The notes under the pieces were generated by a model. The model made no database searches, was not told the origin of the DNA, and worked only from the letters and a program-made list of their open reading frames with translations. Below are positions 1 to 7,740 of a stretch of DNA of 64,000 bases, piece after piece (positions within the stretch are counted from its first letter, which is position 1; each line of letters begins with the position of its first letter). A program made the translations under genes and the position numbers. The stretch is from Sulfurimonas sp. HSL-1656. Lineage in GTDB: Bacteria; Campylobacterota; Campylobacteria; Campylobacterales; Sulfurimonadaceae. Location: contig NZ_CP147915.1 in assembly GCF_039645585.1 (NCBI RefSeq), positions 1,922,001 to 1,986,000 of the forward strand, read 5' to 3'.

Positions 1-516
1 AAGCAGGAGCGAGCGGCGGCGGATACGCTGGTAGAGCGTCTTCACCATTGCATCGTAATCGCTCTTTTTCCCGACCGCCTCGAAAGCGTCTACCTTCTGT
101 GTCAGCTCGGAGACGGCATAGCGGTTCTTCGTCGGGCGCCCCTCGTCGTAGAGGCGGTCCGCAAAGAGCATGTAGCCCAGCGCGTCGCTGTTGTACTGCA
201 CGGCGTACCCCACCGTCGCGGCGATCTCGGCCATCACCTCCTGCTTGAAACGGTGCTGCCCGAAATGGACGCTGCCGCCGAGCATCATCGCGACGACGAC
301 GCTGAGCTCCCGCTCTTCGCGGAAGATCTTGATATAGGGGGTGCGCATCTTCGCCGTGATGTTCCAGTCGATATGGCGGATGTCGTCGCCGGGCATGTAC
401 TCGCGCAGCTCGATAAAGTCGTACCCCTCCCCATGGAAGATCGAGGGGTTGTTGCCGATCAGCTCGCTGAAGACCTGTCGCCGGGCCTTGACGAGGATGC
501 GCTGGACCGTTCCCAT
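1..516 (-). CDS. DUF58 domain protein, C-terminus cut by window edge
   Basis: The frame is open from an ATG at 516 to the window edge (172 codons, no stop), so this is the N-terminal part of a longer gene. It reads MGTVQRILVKARRQVFSELIGN, then FHGEGYDFIELREYMPGDD and IRHIDWNITAKMRTPYIKIF. The block G-x-D-F-x-x-L-R-x-Y-x-x-G-D-D-x-R-x-I-D-W is the DUF58 hallmark. It begins 6 nt after the moxR stop in the same direction. MoxR ATPases and DUF58 proteins commonly sit together in Bat/moxR-type operons that also carry von Willebrand A proteins, so such genes are expected further left. Its molecular job is not established. Confidence 0.9.
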   Translation of the reverse strand, partial: MGTVQRILVKARRQVFSELIGNNPSIFHGEGYDFIELREYMPGDDIRHIDWNITAKMRTPYIKIFREERELSVVVAMMLGGSVHFGQHRFKQEVMAEIAATVGYAVQYNSDALGYMLFADRLYDEGRPTKNRYAVSELTQKVDAFEAVGKKSDYDAMVKTLYQRIRRRSLLL

Positions 517-522
517 AAGACC

Positions 523-1470
523 CTACGGCAGCGGGACCGCTTCGATCACCCTGTCGATGATCTCGTCCGACGTGACGCCGTCGGCCTCGGCCTCGTAACT
601 GAGCACGATGCGGTGGCGCATCAGCTCCTTGATAATGAAAGCGACGTCAACAGGGCTGACGTAGTCCTTGCCGCGCAGATAGGCCATCGCCTTGACGGCC
701 TTGAACATATCGATGCTCACCCGCGGGCTCGCGCCGAACTGCAGCTGCGTTTCGAGGGCATCGAGACCGTACGCCTTCGGGTCGCGGGTCGCACTGACCA
801 GCTCGATCATGTAGCGCTCGACCTCTTCATCGACATGCACCTTTTTGACCTCCGCTTTGAGCGCCTCCAGGTCTTCGTGCATGATGACCGCATTAATCGT
901 CTCGGAAACGCCCGCAGCAATGCGGCGGGCGATCTCGAGCTCCTCCTCTTTCGTGTTGTAGCCGACCTTCAGTTTCAGCATAAAACGGTCCAGTTGCGCT
1001 TCGGGCAGCTGGTAGACCCCCTCCTGCTCCACCGGGTTCTGCGTCGCCATGACGAAGAAAGGGGGTGCGAGTTTGAAACTCTCCTCGCCGATGGTGACCT
1101 GCCGCTCCTGCATCACTTCCAGCAGGGCCGATTGCACCTTTGCCGGGGCACGGTTGATCTCGTCGGCGAGTAGCAGGTTCGTGAACACCGGACCGTGTTT
1201 GATCTTGAACGCGTTATGCTGCGGGTCGTAGATCTCGGCACCGAGGATGTCCGAGGGGAGCAGGTCCGGGGTAAACTGCACCCGTTTGAACTGCAGTCCC
1301 AGGCTTTGCGAGAGCGCTTTGACCGTCGTCGTCTTCGCCAGTCCGGGGATCCCTTCGATTAGAATGTGCCCTTCGCAGAGCAGGCCGATCAGCAGCCCGT
1401 CGATCATCTTGTCCTGGCCGACGACGACTTTCGCCACCTCGGACTTGATCGCTTCGATTTTGGAGTACAT
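523..1470 (-). CDS. moxR: MoxR-family AAA+ ATPase
   Basis: About 315 residues, usual MoxR length. Visible are Walker A (GIPGLAKTT, about residues 40-48), Walker B (LLADEIN) and the sensor segment FVMATQNPVEQEGVYQLPEAQLDRF. MoxR proteins act as chaperone-like ATPases that help mature or assemble metalloenzymes and cell-envelope complexes, usually with a DUF58 and VWA partner. The DUF58 gene follows 6 nt downstream. A TTG lies one codon upstream of the ATG at 1470, but AAAGGTG is better spaced for the ATG, so I start there. The substrate of this copy cannot be told from the sequence. Confidence 0.95.
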   Translation of the reverse strand: MYSKIEAIKSEVAKVVVGQDKMIDGLLIGLLCEGHILIEGIPGLAKTTTVKALSQSLGLQFKRVQFTPDLLPSDILGAEIYDPQHNAFKIKHGPVFTNLLLADEINRAPAKVQSALLEVMQERQVTIGEESFKLAPPFFVMATQNPVEQEGVYQLPEAQLDRFMLKLKVGYNTKEEELEIARRIAAGVSETINAVIMHEDLEALKAEVKKVHVDEEVERYMIELVSATRDPKAYGLDALETQLQFGASPRVSIDMFKAVKAMAYLRGKDYVSPVDVAFIIKELMRHRIVLSYEAEADGVTSDEIIDRVIEAVPLP

Positions 1471-1499
1471 CAATCACCTTTATAAGGATAATAGCGGCC

Positions 1500-1505
1500 A
1501 TTATA
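1500..1505 (-). promoter_or_regulatory. Candidate -10 box for moxR operon
   Basis: On the minus strand the hexamer is TATAAT, 29 nt upstream of the moxR start. No convincing -35 box is seen, as is common in Campylobacterota promoters. Confidence 0.45.
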
Positions 1506-1642
1506 ACGTTTTGAAGGTATAGATTGCCCTGCCCCGATGCCGAAGCAGCAGAGACGGCGGATGGGAAAAACAGGGATTTCAGCGCCGAAAATGCGACGCC
1601 AGAGGTTTTTTCGTTTTTTTTGTATTTTCTTCCGAAAAACTA

Positions 1643-1671
1643 TTGACTTTGAAGAGTGTTTTTCGTATAAT
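1643..1671 (+). promoter_or_regulatory. Sigma70 promoter for tRNA-Lys/tRNA-Glu
   Basis: TTGACT at 1643-1648, a 17-nt spacer, and a perfect TATAAT at 1666-1671. It ends 41 nt before tRNA-Lys. Both boxes and the spacer are near-ideal, which suits a strong stable-RNA promoter. Confidence 0.85.
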
Positions 1672-1712
1672 TCCCGTCCACAAACGAAGAGAGCTTATCT
1701 CATTGTTTGCAT

Positions 1713-1788
1713 GTCTCGTTAGCTCAGCTGGTAGAGCACGTCACTTTTAATGATGTGGCCGTTGGTTCGAATCCAACACGGGACACCA
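1713..1788 (+). tRNA. tRNA-Lys (TTT)
   Basis: A 76-nt cloverleaf with encoded CCA. The acceptor stem GTCTCGT pairs with ACGGGAC (one G-T pair). The D arm has TAGCTCAGCTGGTAGAGCA, the anticodon loop is CTTTTAA with anticodon TTT, and the T arm contains GGTTCGAATCC. Confidence 0.97.
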
Positions 1789-1804
1789 TTGTTACTCCTA
1801 TAGT

Positions 1805-1879
1805 GGCCCCATCGTCTAGCGGTTAGGATCCCAGATTTTCATTCTGGTTACCGGAGTTCGAGTCTCCGTGGGGTCACCA
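1805..1879 (+). tRNA. tRNA-Glu (TTC)
   Basis: A 75-nt cloverleaf with encoded CCA, 16 nt after tRNA-Lys and probably co-transcribed. The acceptor is GGCCCCA with TGGGGTC, the anticodon loop is TTTTCAT with anticodon TTC, and the T arm contains GAGTTCGAGTC. Its 3' side borders the AT-rich insert described next. Confidence 0.97.
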
Positions 1880-2028
1880 CTTATTTTTCCCTCTTTTGAA
1901 AACATTCAGCATCTTTTAAAATCAACTATATGTTATTTATACGCTCTTTTCACTCATCCGCGATATAACTTCAATATCATGTATGCATCACTAAACGGCT
2001 CTAGATGTTGCGATAACTATACTATCCC

Positions 2029-2904
2029 TTAATTCCACGGTGCCTTATTACGTCTGACGTAATCCTTTAATAGCTTGTATCTTGATCGTAGTTTCAAGCG
2101 TTTCTCTTCATCATCACAACCGTTGACTTCACGATATTGTCTTTCAACAAAACTCTGTAGACCTCGATAAACTTCTTTTCTCTCAGGGCCCATGCTCTCA
2201 GCAATGCTTTTATCCAAGTAGTGGAGAATGCTATGTCCATCACTATCAGTAGTAATCAGCGGATACAAATGAGCTAAGGCTTCTTGGTTGGAGACCTTAA
2301 AATAATCGTCTGCAACGGTTTGCTCTCTTTCAAAGTCTTTCATCATCTGTATCAACTCTTGTCCGATTATAATCCTAGGATATTTTGCCTCTTTACTTTC
2401 GAGATGATGCAGATTGTGCAGAATAGGACCATAGATACCACTTCTTTCAATTTCTGTAGCTATGCCGATATTTATTGCCCCTCGTAGAGGAATACCCTTC
2501 GACATCATTATAAGAAATGAAATGGCAGCAGAGGACAAAGCATTATATAAACTACGAATCGGAGTTTTGTTTTTTTCCTTGTCTAGAGTGAAGTATAAGA
2601 CGACTGTATCGGAAAAATACAATGATTGCAGGTTTAGTTTCCTTGATTCTTCAAACTGCCCACGTACTTCGGGTGATACAGAATCAAGCCACACCTGGAT
2701 ATCAGGAGTAATTGTTTCATAGCCTTTAAAAATTTCATCGAAAAGATGATGCAAACGCCTGACGTATCCAGCTGTTTCTCTGAATATGGCAAGAAGTTCT
2801 TCCCTACCCTCTTCGGTTAAAGGCAAGTGCTTTACACTGGCAAGCTTGTCACCTTGTCCGAGAATATCAATGAATACAGCAACATAGTAATTGATTCTAG
2901 CCAT
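2029..2904 (-). CDS. Putative class III cyclase-fold protein, likely acquired
   Basis: 291 residues, not assigned to a named family with certainty. The layout resembles nucleotidyl-cyclase homology domains: a hydrophobic strand with FIDILGQGDKL (Asp13), a second strand YFSDTVVLYF (Asp99), then IPLRGAINIG (Arg141, Gly142) and GPILHNLHHLESKEAKYPRIIIG. Asp13 and Asp99 sit where class III cyclases hold their two metal-binding aspartates. The C-terminal third is charged and helical, ending in a basic tail. The gene and both flanks are clearly richer in A+T than the surrounding genes and lie beside tRNA-Glu, which suggests transfer. No effector gene is adjacent, so a Pycsar-like defence pair is not supported. 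Activity is inference only. Confidence 0.6.
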   Translation of the reverse strand: MARINYYVAVFIDILGQGDKLASVKHLPLTEEGREELLAIFRETAGYVRRLHHLFDEIFKGYETITPDIQVWLDSVSPEVRGQFEESRKLNLQSLYFSDTVVLYFTLDKEKNKTPIRSLYNALSSAAISFLIMMSKGIPLRGAINIGIATEIERSGIYGPILHNLHHLESKEAKYPRIIIGQELIQMMKDFEREQTVADDYFKVSNQEALAHLYPLITTDSDGHSILHYLDKSIAESMGPERKEVYRGLQSFVERQYREVNGCDDEEKRLKLRSRYKLLKDYVRRNKAPWN

Positions 2905-3022
2905 TCAATTCTCTTCTTGTCCATACTTCTTCATACATACTCTCGTTCATATCTATGTATTTGATTTAAGAAATTGTATCAGAGGGAAAGAGCGCACGGC
3001 AAGTGCTTTTTTGTTGTAGCCT

Positions 3023-3550
3023 TTATTTCAGCTGCCCAGAAGCGACAAGCCTCTTTACCAGCTTCATATGGTTCATGACACGTTCAAAATAGGGCCAGTT
3101 CACCATGCCGCCGTTGTAGCCGCTGACACTTTTCATATAGTCGTGGCGGCGGTTCTTGAGGATGACAAGGTAGTGCGCGGCAATGCCGGCAGAAAGTTTG
3201 AGGTCCGTGAGCAGCAGGTTCGCGATCTGCATATCGCTGCGCGCTTTCAACCACGCCAGCTTTTCGACCCGTGCGGCGACATAGCGTGCCGTCGCGACCT
3301 GGACCTGCATCGGCCCCAGCGACGCCTTGGTGATATCGACCCCTTTATGAAAGTCGCCTATGATATTCCTTCCTGCACTGCTCTCGGTAAGGCAGATGGC
3401 GCTCAGGGTGTTCTCGTACGTCTCGCCGCTGCGGTCGGGAACGGCCCGCGCAATGTCCCGGACCGTCTGCAGCGTTGAGAGCTGCTCCGGCGTGAGCGCG
3501 GCCCGCAGGAATTCGGTCGTGGCATAGAAAAGTATCACTAGACGTTTCAA
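3023..3550 (-). CDS. Lytic-transglycosylase-like (SLT fold) protein
   Basis: 175 residues with an N-terminal hydrophobic stretch (MKRLVILFYA) that may be a short signal or anchor. The SLT pattern is visible: catalytic Glu56 in CLTESSAG, then LGPMQVQVATA, and SGYNGGMVNW near the C-terminus. Such enzymes cleave the MurNAc-GlcNAc bond of peptidoglycan to give 1,6-anhydro ends, in the periplasm. The start is TTG at 3550, preceded by GAGGA about 8 nt upstream. It stands alone, without secretion-system or flagellar neighbours, so a specific role such as hole-making for a machine cannot be assigned. Confidence 0.75.
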   Translation of the reverse strand: MKRLVILFYATTEFLRAALTPEQLSTLQTVRDIARAVPDRSGETYENTLSAICLTESSAGRNIIGDFHKGVDITKASLGPMQVQVATARYVAARVEKLAWLKARSDMQIANLLLTDLKLSAGIAAHYLVILKNRRHDYMKSVSGYNGGMVNWPYFERVMNHMKLVKRLVASGQLK

Positions 3551-3795
3551 TAAAACTTCCTCGTCAAAAAAATGCGTGGAATTTTACAGGAAAAGGACGT
3601 ATGGGGTCTACCAATAATGTTTTTATATAAAATAATTAAGAACTTCTAATAGATATTAGCTGATACGATCGGTGACACTGTGGATAGATGCCTTAAGTTT
3701 CATGCGTAAAAATGATACATAGTTGAGGAATTTCTGTCAAAAATGGCTTTTTTCTTAAGGATGACAATCAAGGAAAGCGGCAGAAGATGCTACCT

Positions 3796-4170
3796 TTATT
3801 CCCAGTCTCTGAATTTCTCCGAGGTGTGCTTGTCTTTTTTGTAACGGCGGCGGTTCATGGACTTCTCGATCTGGTTGGCGGTATAGAGGATGTCCTCTTT
3901 GAGCTCTTCGATCGTGGCGTCGCTGTCGCGGTAGGCAAGGATCTTGGTGACGAGGGTTTCGAGGTCGTTGTAGTCCCCTTTGTAGAGCGGGACCTTTTCG
4001 GTACGGTCTAGGTATTTGCGGTTGTTGTCGACTTTCTTGTCGAACTGCTCGCGCGTCGCGTCCTCCGCCTTGAAAAGATACTTGGTGATACTGCTCGTAA
4101 AACGCTCGAGTACCCGGATGTAGCGGAGCCTTGCGGTATCTTCCACTTTTTTCGCCGAAACCTTTGCCAA
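3796..4170 (-). CDS. Hypothetical charged helical protein
   Basis: 124 residues, not recognised. It is very rich in Lys, Arg, Asp and Glu, has no signal peptide or membrane segment, and is predicted by eye to be nearly all helical, with two stretches that could pair as coiled coils (about residues 15-60 and 75-105). The start is TTG at 4170 with AAGGTGA 4 nt upstream. It is divergent from the rhodanese gene, and 66 nt separate the two starts. The coding bias matches the neighbours, so it is probably a real cytoplasmic gene. Confidence 0.6.
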   Translation of the reverse strand: MAKVSAKKVEDTARLRYIRVLERFTSSITKYLFKAEDATREQFDKKVDNNRKYLDRTEKVPLYKGDYNDLETLVTKILAYRDSDATIEELKEDILYTANQIEKSMNRRRYKKDKHTSEKFRDWE

Positions 4171-4199
4171 TAGTTCACCTTTCTCGGAAGCTCAGTCGC

Positions 4200-4205
4200 T
4201 ATAAT
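4200..4205 (+). promoter_or_regulatory. -10 box for rhodanese gene
   Basis: TATAAT at 4200-4205, preceded by GC, 31 nt before the rhodanese ATG. The leader holds a weak AAGG. Confidence 0.5.
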
Positions 4206-4236
4206 TATACCTATTCTAAGAAGGTAGCAACTCTAT

Positions 4237-4632
4237 ATGAAAAAACTGATTGTTTTATGGTTTATCGTCGTCGCCGGTCTCCTGCATGCCGAAGTCATCA
4301 ACGAGCCGGCAAGCAAGGCGCTGCTGGCCAAACAGATCCCCGTCGTCGACATCCGTACCCCGGGCGAATGGAAAGAGACCGGCCTGCTCAAAGGGAGCAT
4401 CCCCATCATGTTCTTCGATGAAAAAGGGGGCTATAACGTCGACCGCTTTATGCTGGAGCTCAAGGCAAAAGTCGATACGACCAAACCCTTCGCGCTGATC
4501 TGCCGCACGGGTAGCCGCACCTCGATGCTGGCCCCCTTCCTGGCCCAGACCTACGGCTATACCGTCTATAACCTGCAAGGCGGGATCATGACCGCCTACC
4601 GTGCCGGCCTTCCCATCGTCCCTTATCAGTGA
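4237..4632 (+). CDS. Periplasmic single-domain rhodanese
   Basis: 131 residues with a clear Sec signal peptide (MKKLIVLWFIVVAGLLHA, cleavage after about residue 18). The rhodanese fold is marked by VVDIRTPGEW (residues 36-45) and the active-site loop CRTGSRT with Cys89 as the persulfide-forming cysteine. Rhodaneses carry sulfane sulfur. An exported one in a probable sulfide oxidiser could handle polysulfide or thiosulfate in the periplasm, though the donor and acceptor are unknown. The 3' end overlaps a tiny membrane protein gene by a GTGA, so the two are probably translationally coupled. Confidence 0.9.
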   Translation: MKKLIVLWFIVVAGLLHAEVINEPASKALLAKQIPVVDIRTPGEWKETGLLKGSIPIMFFDEKGGYNVDRFMLELKAKVDTTKPFALICRTGSRTSMLAPFLAQTYGYTVYNLQGGIMTAYRAGLPIVPYQ

Positions 4633-4742
4633 AAGCGCTTAAAATCGCCCTGCTGATCCTGCTGCGGGCCGCCGCCGTTTTCGGCGTCATCGCGCTGATC
4701 GTCTTTCTCTTCTGGGGATTTTTGTACCTGCTGCTGTATTGA
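4629..4742 (+). CDS. Small single-pass membrane protein, 37 aa
   Basis: A GTG start at 4629 overlaps the rhodanese stop (GTGA). The product begins VKALKIALLILLRAAA and continues VFGVIALIVFLFWGFLYLLLY to a TGA at 4740-4742. It is basic at the N-terminus and hydrophobic throughout the rest, consistent with one membrane helix and the N-terminus inside. I know no family for it. Support comes from the overlap, the codon use and the clean hydrophobic pattern. It could be chance, but it fills exactly the space before the convergent SUI1 gene, whose stop is at 4747. Confidence 0.5.
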   Translation: MKALKIALLILLRAAAVFGVIALIVFLFWGFLYLLLY

Positions 4743-4746
4743 GCGG

Positions 4747-5082
4747 TTACTTTTTGAAGCGGAAGGATTCGGCTTCGAGCAGGCTGCGCAGCTTCTCACT
4801 GCACTCTCCCTGGAACTCCATCCACGGCGCCTTGTAGCTGCCGCCGGAACCGAGCTTTTTCTTCACGCTTTTGAGCACGCCTTCGGCATCGCTCTTTTCC
4901 AGGGCGAACGGCCCGACGAGCGTGACGGTTTTTCCCCGCCGCTTTTCACGTTTGAAGACGAGAAGGTGTTTTTCGGGTGCGAGCAGCTCCGCCGGCACTT
5001 CCGTCCGGTGCGCTTCCACTTCCGACCAGCCGCTGCCGAGCTCCCCGCCGATAAAAAGGTCGAGCTTCTTACCGCGGCTCAT
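4747..5082 (-). CDS. SUI1/YciH-family translation factor-like protein
   Basis: 111 residues from the ATG at 5082. The C-terminal half has the SUI1 core: GKTVTLVGPF, then VLKSVKKKLGSGGSYKAPWM and EFQGECSEKLRSLL. SUI1 (eIF1) proteins in bacteria, such as YciH, bind near the ribosomal P site and affect initiation fidelity. Their physiological role is poorly known. An in-frame extension upstream to 5319 exists but runs through the neighbouring DUF1653 gene and looks like no protein, so I reject it. The gene overlaps the DUF1653 gene by 14 nt and is last in a three-gene unit. Confidence 0.8.
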   Translation of the reverse strand: MSRGKKLDLFIGGELGSGWSEVEAHRTEVPAELLAPEKHLLVFKREKRRGKTVTLVGPFALEKSDAEGVLKSVKKKLGSGGSYKAPWMEFQGECSEKLRSLLEAESFRFKK

Positions 5083-5293
5083 GGGCTTCCCCGATATATT
5101 CAAACCGTTTGATGTAGACGCTCTCGTGGGGGATGCATTCGGTAAACATGGAGAGCGGGCGGACCCAGAGTCCGTGTTCGCCGTACAGGGCACGGTAGAC
5201 GACGAGCTCCTCCTCCGTCTCGGAGTGCTTCGCCACGCCGAGCACCTCGTAGTGCTTCCCTTTGTAGTGCTGGTAGAGGCCCGGTTTAAGCAC
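5069..5293 (-). CDS. DUF1653 family protein
   Basis: 74 residues from a GTG at 5293 that overlaps the stop region of the preceding gene. The sequence LKPGLYQHYKGKHYEVLGVA, the conserved E-E-L-V-V-Y-R-A-L-Y-G and G-L-W-V-R-P-L-S-M-F are the DUF1653 pattern. Family members are about 70-80 residues, matching this length. Longer in-frame starts up to 5341 would lie inside the upstream gene and add nothing conserved. Function is unknown. Its position between DUF5718 and SUI1 genes, with overlaps on both sides, suggests one transcript. Confidence 0.85.
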   Translation of the reverse strand: MLKPGLYQHYKGKHYEVLGVAKHSETEEELVVYRALYGEHGLWVRPLSMFTECIPHESVYIKRFEYIGEAHEPR

Positions 5294-6119
5294 CGACGAC
5301 CTTTTGGGAGAGGACGCACATCCCATTCGCTCTGTAGGCACCGGCGTCGATGCTTTCCATCACGGTATCGGCGTCGCAGCAGTTTGTATCATAGAGCACG
5401 ACGATCACCTCGTCGCCCTCCTGAAGGAAGGTCGTCTCACCGTAAGCCGTATAGCGCGTCGCCCCGATGCTGATGATCATCTTCTCGGGGTATCCCGCCG
5501 CTGCCAGATAGGAGAGCACCGGTTCGAGCGGACCGGTATCGGTCTGCGTGTTGAGCTGATTGACGATCCAATCCGTGAGCTTGCTGTGGAAATAGCTGTA
5601 GCCCGTCAATGCGGCATCTTCACCGTAACGGTGCAGTTCGCTGCCGCGGCGCAGGAAGGAGGCGATGTGCCAGCTGTCCATCACGCCGTCCGGCGCGAAG
5701 GTGTCAATCGGCGTCATCTCCGCTCCGAGCCCCTTGCTCATTTCACCCCAGTTCTTCTTCTGCGAGATCTTTTTCGCTCCCGGGCGGCGGATGGAGCAGT
5801 CGTTGTAGGGAGCGAAACGCTCCGGCACGACCGCAACGACTTGGCCGTCTTCATAGCGCAGGCTGCACTCCAGTGCCACTTCCGGTTCCGCCTGGACATT
5901 CAGTGCTGCATCTTCGGGCAGTCTGATGGTGTCGGAAGAGAGGGGGTAGACGCCTATAGGCGCCTCAAAGCCCGGCATGTAGAAAGGGAAGATCCCCTTG
6001 GGACCGTTTTCGTCGGCGACTTCAAGGTCTTTGAAATCCTCGATTTCCCCGGCCTGCTCCAGGTGCAGGGCGAAGTTGCCGGCGATGCCGAACCCGGCGT
6101 AAGCTTTAAAGCTTTCCAT
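5286..6119 (-). CDS. DUF5718-like protein (fumarylacetoacetase-type fold possible)
   Basis: 277 residues from the ATG at 6119, overlapping the ABC-F stop by 14 nt. It opens with FKAYAGFGIAGNFALHLEQA and contains IGVYPLSSDTIRLPEDAALN and EPEVALECSLRYEDGQVVAV. I recognise this as the Campylobacterota protein usually labelled DUF5718. The E-P-E-V-A-L segment and the overall order faintly recall FAH-type hydrolases, but a catalytic set cannot be defended. It is soluble, with no signal peptide. Two cysteines adjoin in TNCCDADT near the C-terminus. Confidence 0.65.
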   Translation of the reverse strand: MESFKAYAGFGIAGNFALHLEQAGEIEDFKDLEVADENGPKGIFPFYMPGFEAPIGVYPLSSDTIRLPEDAALNVQAEPEVALECSLRYEDGQVVAVVPERFAPYNDCSIRRPGAKKISQKKNWGEMSKGLGAEMTPIDTFAPDGVMDSWHIASFLRRGSELHRYGEDAALTGYSYFHSKLTDWIVNQLNTQTDTGPLEPVLSYLAAAGYPEKMIISIGATRYTAYGETTFLQEGDEVIVVLYDTNCCDADTVMESIDAGAYRANGMCVLSQKVVGA

Positions 6120-7710
6120 GCTCTTTCGCCTCGGCAAACTCTTCGTAGCTGCCTTTGAAGTCGATATAGCTGCCGTCGGGCTTGAGTTCGATAATACGTG
6201 AGGCGAACGCGTCAAGCAGTTCGCGGTCATGGGAGACACAGATGACGTTGCCGTCGAAATTGAAAAGCGCTTCACCGAGGGCAACGATCGCTTCGAGGTC
6301 GAGGTGGTTGGTCGGTTCGTCCATAACGAGGAAGTTCGGCCCTTCGAGCATCAGTTTGCTCAGCATCATCCGGTGCTTCTCGCCCCCGGAGATGTTCGTC
6401 GCCGATTTCTCCTGCTGCTCACCGTTGAAGAGCATACGCCCCAGGCAGTTACGGATCTCGGAGATGTCCGCTTTCGGGTCGAAGGCGCGCAGCCAGTCAT
6501 AAAGGGTGTCGTTGCTCTTGATACGGTCGGTCGTATCCTGCGGGAAGTAGCCCGGCTCTATGGTCGCGCCCCACTTCACCGTACCCTCTTTGGGCTTGAG
6601 CTCTTCCATGATGATCTGGCAGAGCGTCGTTTTACCGACACCGTTGGGACCGATCAGCGCGATCTTCTCGCCCGGCTCGATGTGGAGGCTGATGTTGTTC
6701 AGGACCGGGCCCTCGCCGTAGTCGTGGCTGACGTTGATGACGTCCAGGGCTTCGTCGCCCATCTGGCGCTTGGCCTTGAAGACGATACTCGGGTCACGGC
6801 GGCTTGATGGCTTGATATCCTCGATCTCCAGTTTTTCCAGCTGTTTCTGGCGGGACGTCGCCTGCTTCGCTTTGGAGGCGTTGGCGGAGAAGCGGCGTAC
6901 GAAGGCTTCGAGCTGCTCTTTTTCCTTGAGCTTCTTATCGCGCTCCATCTCCATCTGCTTCGCCATGACGTTCGCGGCGATGTACCAGTCGTCGTAGTTG
7001 CCGGTAAATTCGCGGATCTTCTGGAAGTCGACGTCGAGGATGTTCGTGACGACGGCGTTGAGGAAGTGGCGGTCGTGGGAGATGACGACCATCGTCCCCT
7101 CATGGCGCTGCAGTTCGTTCTCCAGCCAGCTGATCGTCTCGATGTCGAGGTTGTTGGTCGGTTCGTCGAGGAAAAGGACTTCCGGTTTCGGGAAGAGCAC
7201 CTGGGCCAGCAGGACCTTGAACTTGTCGCTGGAAGGCAGCGAAGACATCAGGTCATGGTGCTGCTCCGCCGGAATGCCGACGTTCTCGAGGATCTTCGTG
7301 ATGTTGACGTCATACTCGTACGTCGGGTCCTCCTCGACGCTGATCACTTCCAGCTCCGCCAGGCGGTTGTTGACGGCGTCGTCTTCGAAGTCGCCGTTGG
7401 CATAGAGCTCCTCTTTTTCCTTGATGGCATCATAGAGGCGCTTGTTGCCGTACAGTACCGCGTCGGCGATGGTGTAATCTTCGAAGGCGAACTGGTTCTG
7501 CCCGAGGACGCCGACCTTCAGGCCCGATTCGATGGAGATCTCCCCTTCGTACTCTTTGTCCTGTCCGCTGAGGATCTTGAGGAATGTCGTCTTCCCGGCG
7601 CCGTTCGCACCGATGAGACCGTAGCGCTTGTGCGGGTCGAGTTTGAGGTTGATGCCTTCGAACAGCACGCGGCTGCCGAAGCGTTTTGTCAGGTTTGTAA
7701 CTTGTACCAT
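6106..7710 (-). CDS. ybiT: ABC-F ATPase, YbiT-like
   Basis: 534 residues with two ATP-binding cassettes in one chain and no membrane segments, as in ribosome-acting ABC-F proteins. Cassette 1 has Walker A GANGAGKTT (34-42) and Walker B VLFLDEPTNNLD. Cassette 2 has GPNGVGKTT, signature ISGGEKHRMM and FLVMDEPTNHLD. The first signature is degenerate (LPSSDKFKVLLAQ instead of LSGGE), a feature also known from E. coli YbiT, as are the FGSRVLFEGI opening and the charged linker between cassettes. ABC-F proteins bind the ribosomal E site and relieve stalled or misarranged complexes. It is first in the unit ABC-F, DUF5718, DUF1653, SUI1, two members of which are translation-related. Confidence 0.92.
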   Translation of the reverse strand: MVQVTNLTKRFGSRVLFEGINLKLDPHKRYGLIGANGAGKTTFLKILSGQDKEYEGEISIESGLKVGVLGQNQFAFEDYTIADAVLYGNKRLYDAIKEKEELYANGDFEDDAVNNRLAELEVISVEEDPTYEYDVNITKILENVGIPAEQHHDLMSSLPSSDKFKVLLAQVLFPKPEVLFLDEPTNNLDIETISWLENELQRHEGTMVVISHDRHFLNAVVTNILDVDFQKIREFTGNYDDWYIAANVMAKQMEMERDKKLKEKEQLEAFVRRFSANASKAKQATSRQKQLEKLEIEDIKPSSRRDPSIVFKAKRQMGDEALDVINVSHDYGEGPVLNNISLHIEPGEKIALIGPNGVGKTTLCQIIMEELKPKEGTVKWGATIEPGYFPQDTTDRIKSNDTLYDWLRAFDPKADISEIRNCLGRMLFNGEQQEKSATNISGGEKHRMMLSKLMLEGPNFLVMDEPTNHLDLEAIVALGEALFNFDGNVICVSHDRELLDAFASRIIELKPDGSYIDFKGSYEEFAEAKEHGKL

Positions 7711-7740
7711 TATGTCATCGCTTCTGTAATTTTTTCGCGA

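Noticed and set aside
2029-2904. Complete Pycsar or CBASS defence system
   Set aside because: Only one cyclase-like gene is present. There is no TIR, transmembrane or nuclease effector next to it; the neighbours are tRNAs and a lytic transglycosylase.
1713-3022. Integrated element bounded by a tRNA-derived attachment repeat
   Set aside because: I searched by eye for the tRNA-Glu 3' end (GTGGGGTCACCA) to the right and found no second copy, and there is no integrase.
4747-5319. 190-aa version of the SUI1 protein
   Set aside because: The extra 79 residues lie in the DUF1653 gene in another frame and are Arg/Ser/Thr-rich nonsense; the ATG at 5082 gives a normal SUI1-sized protein.
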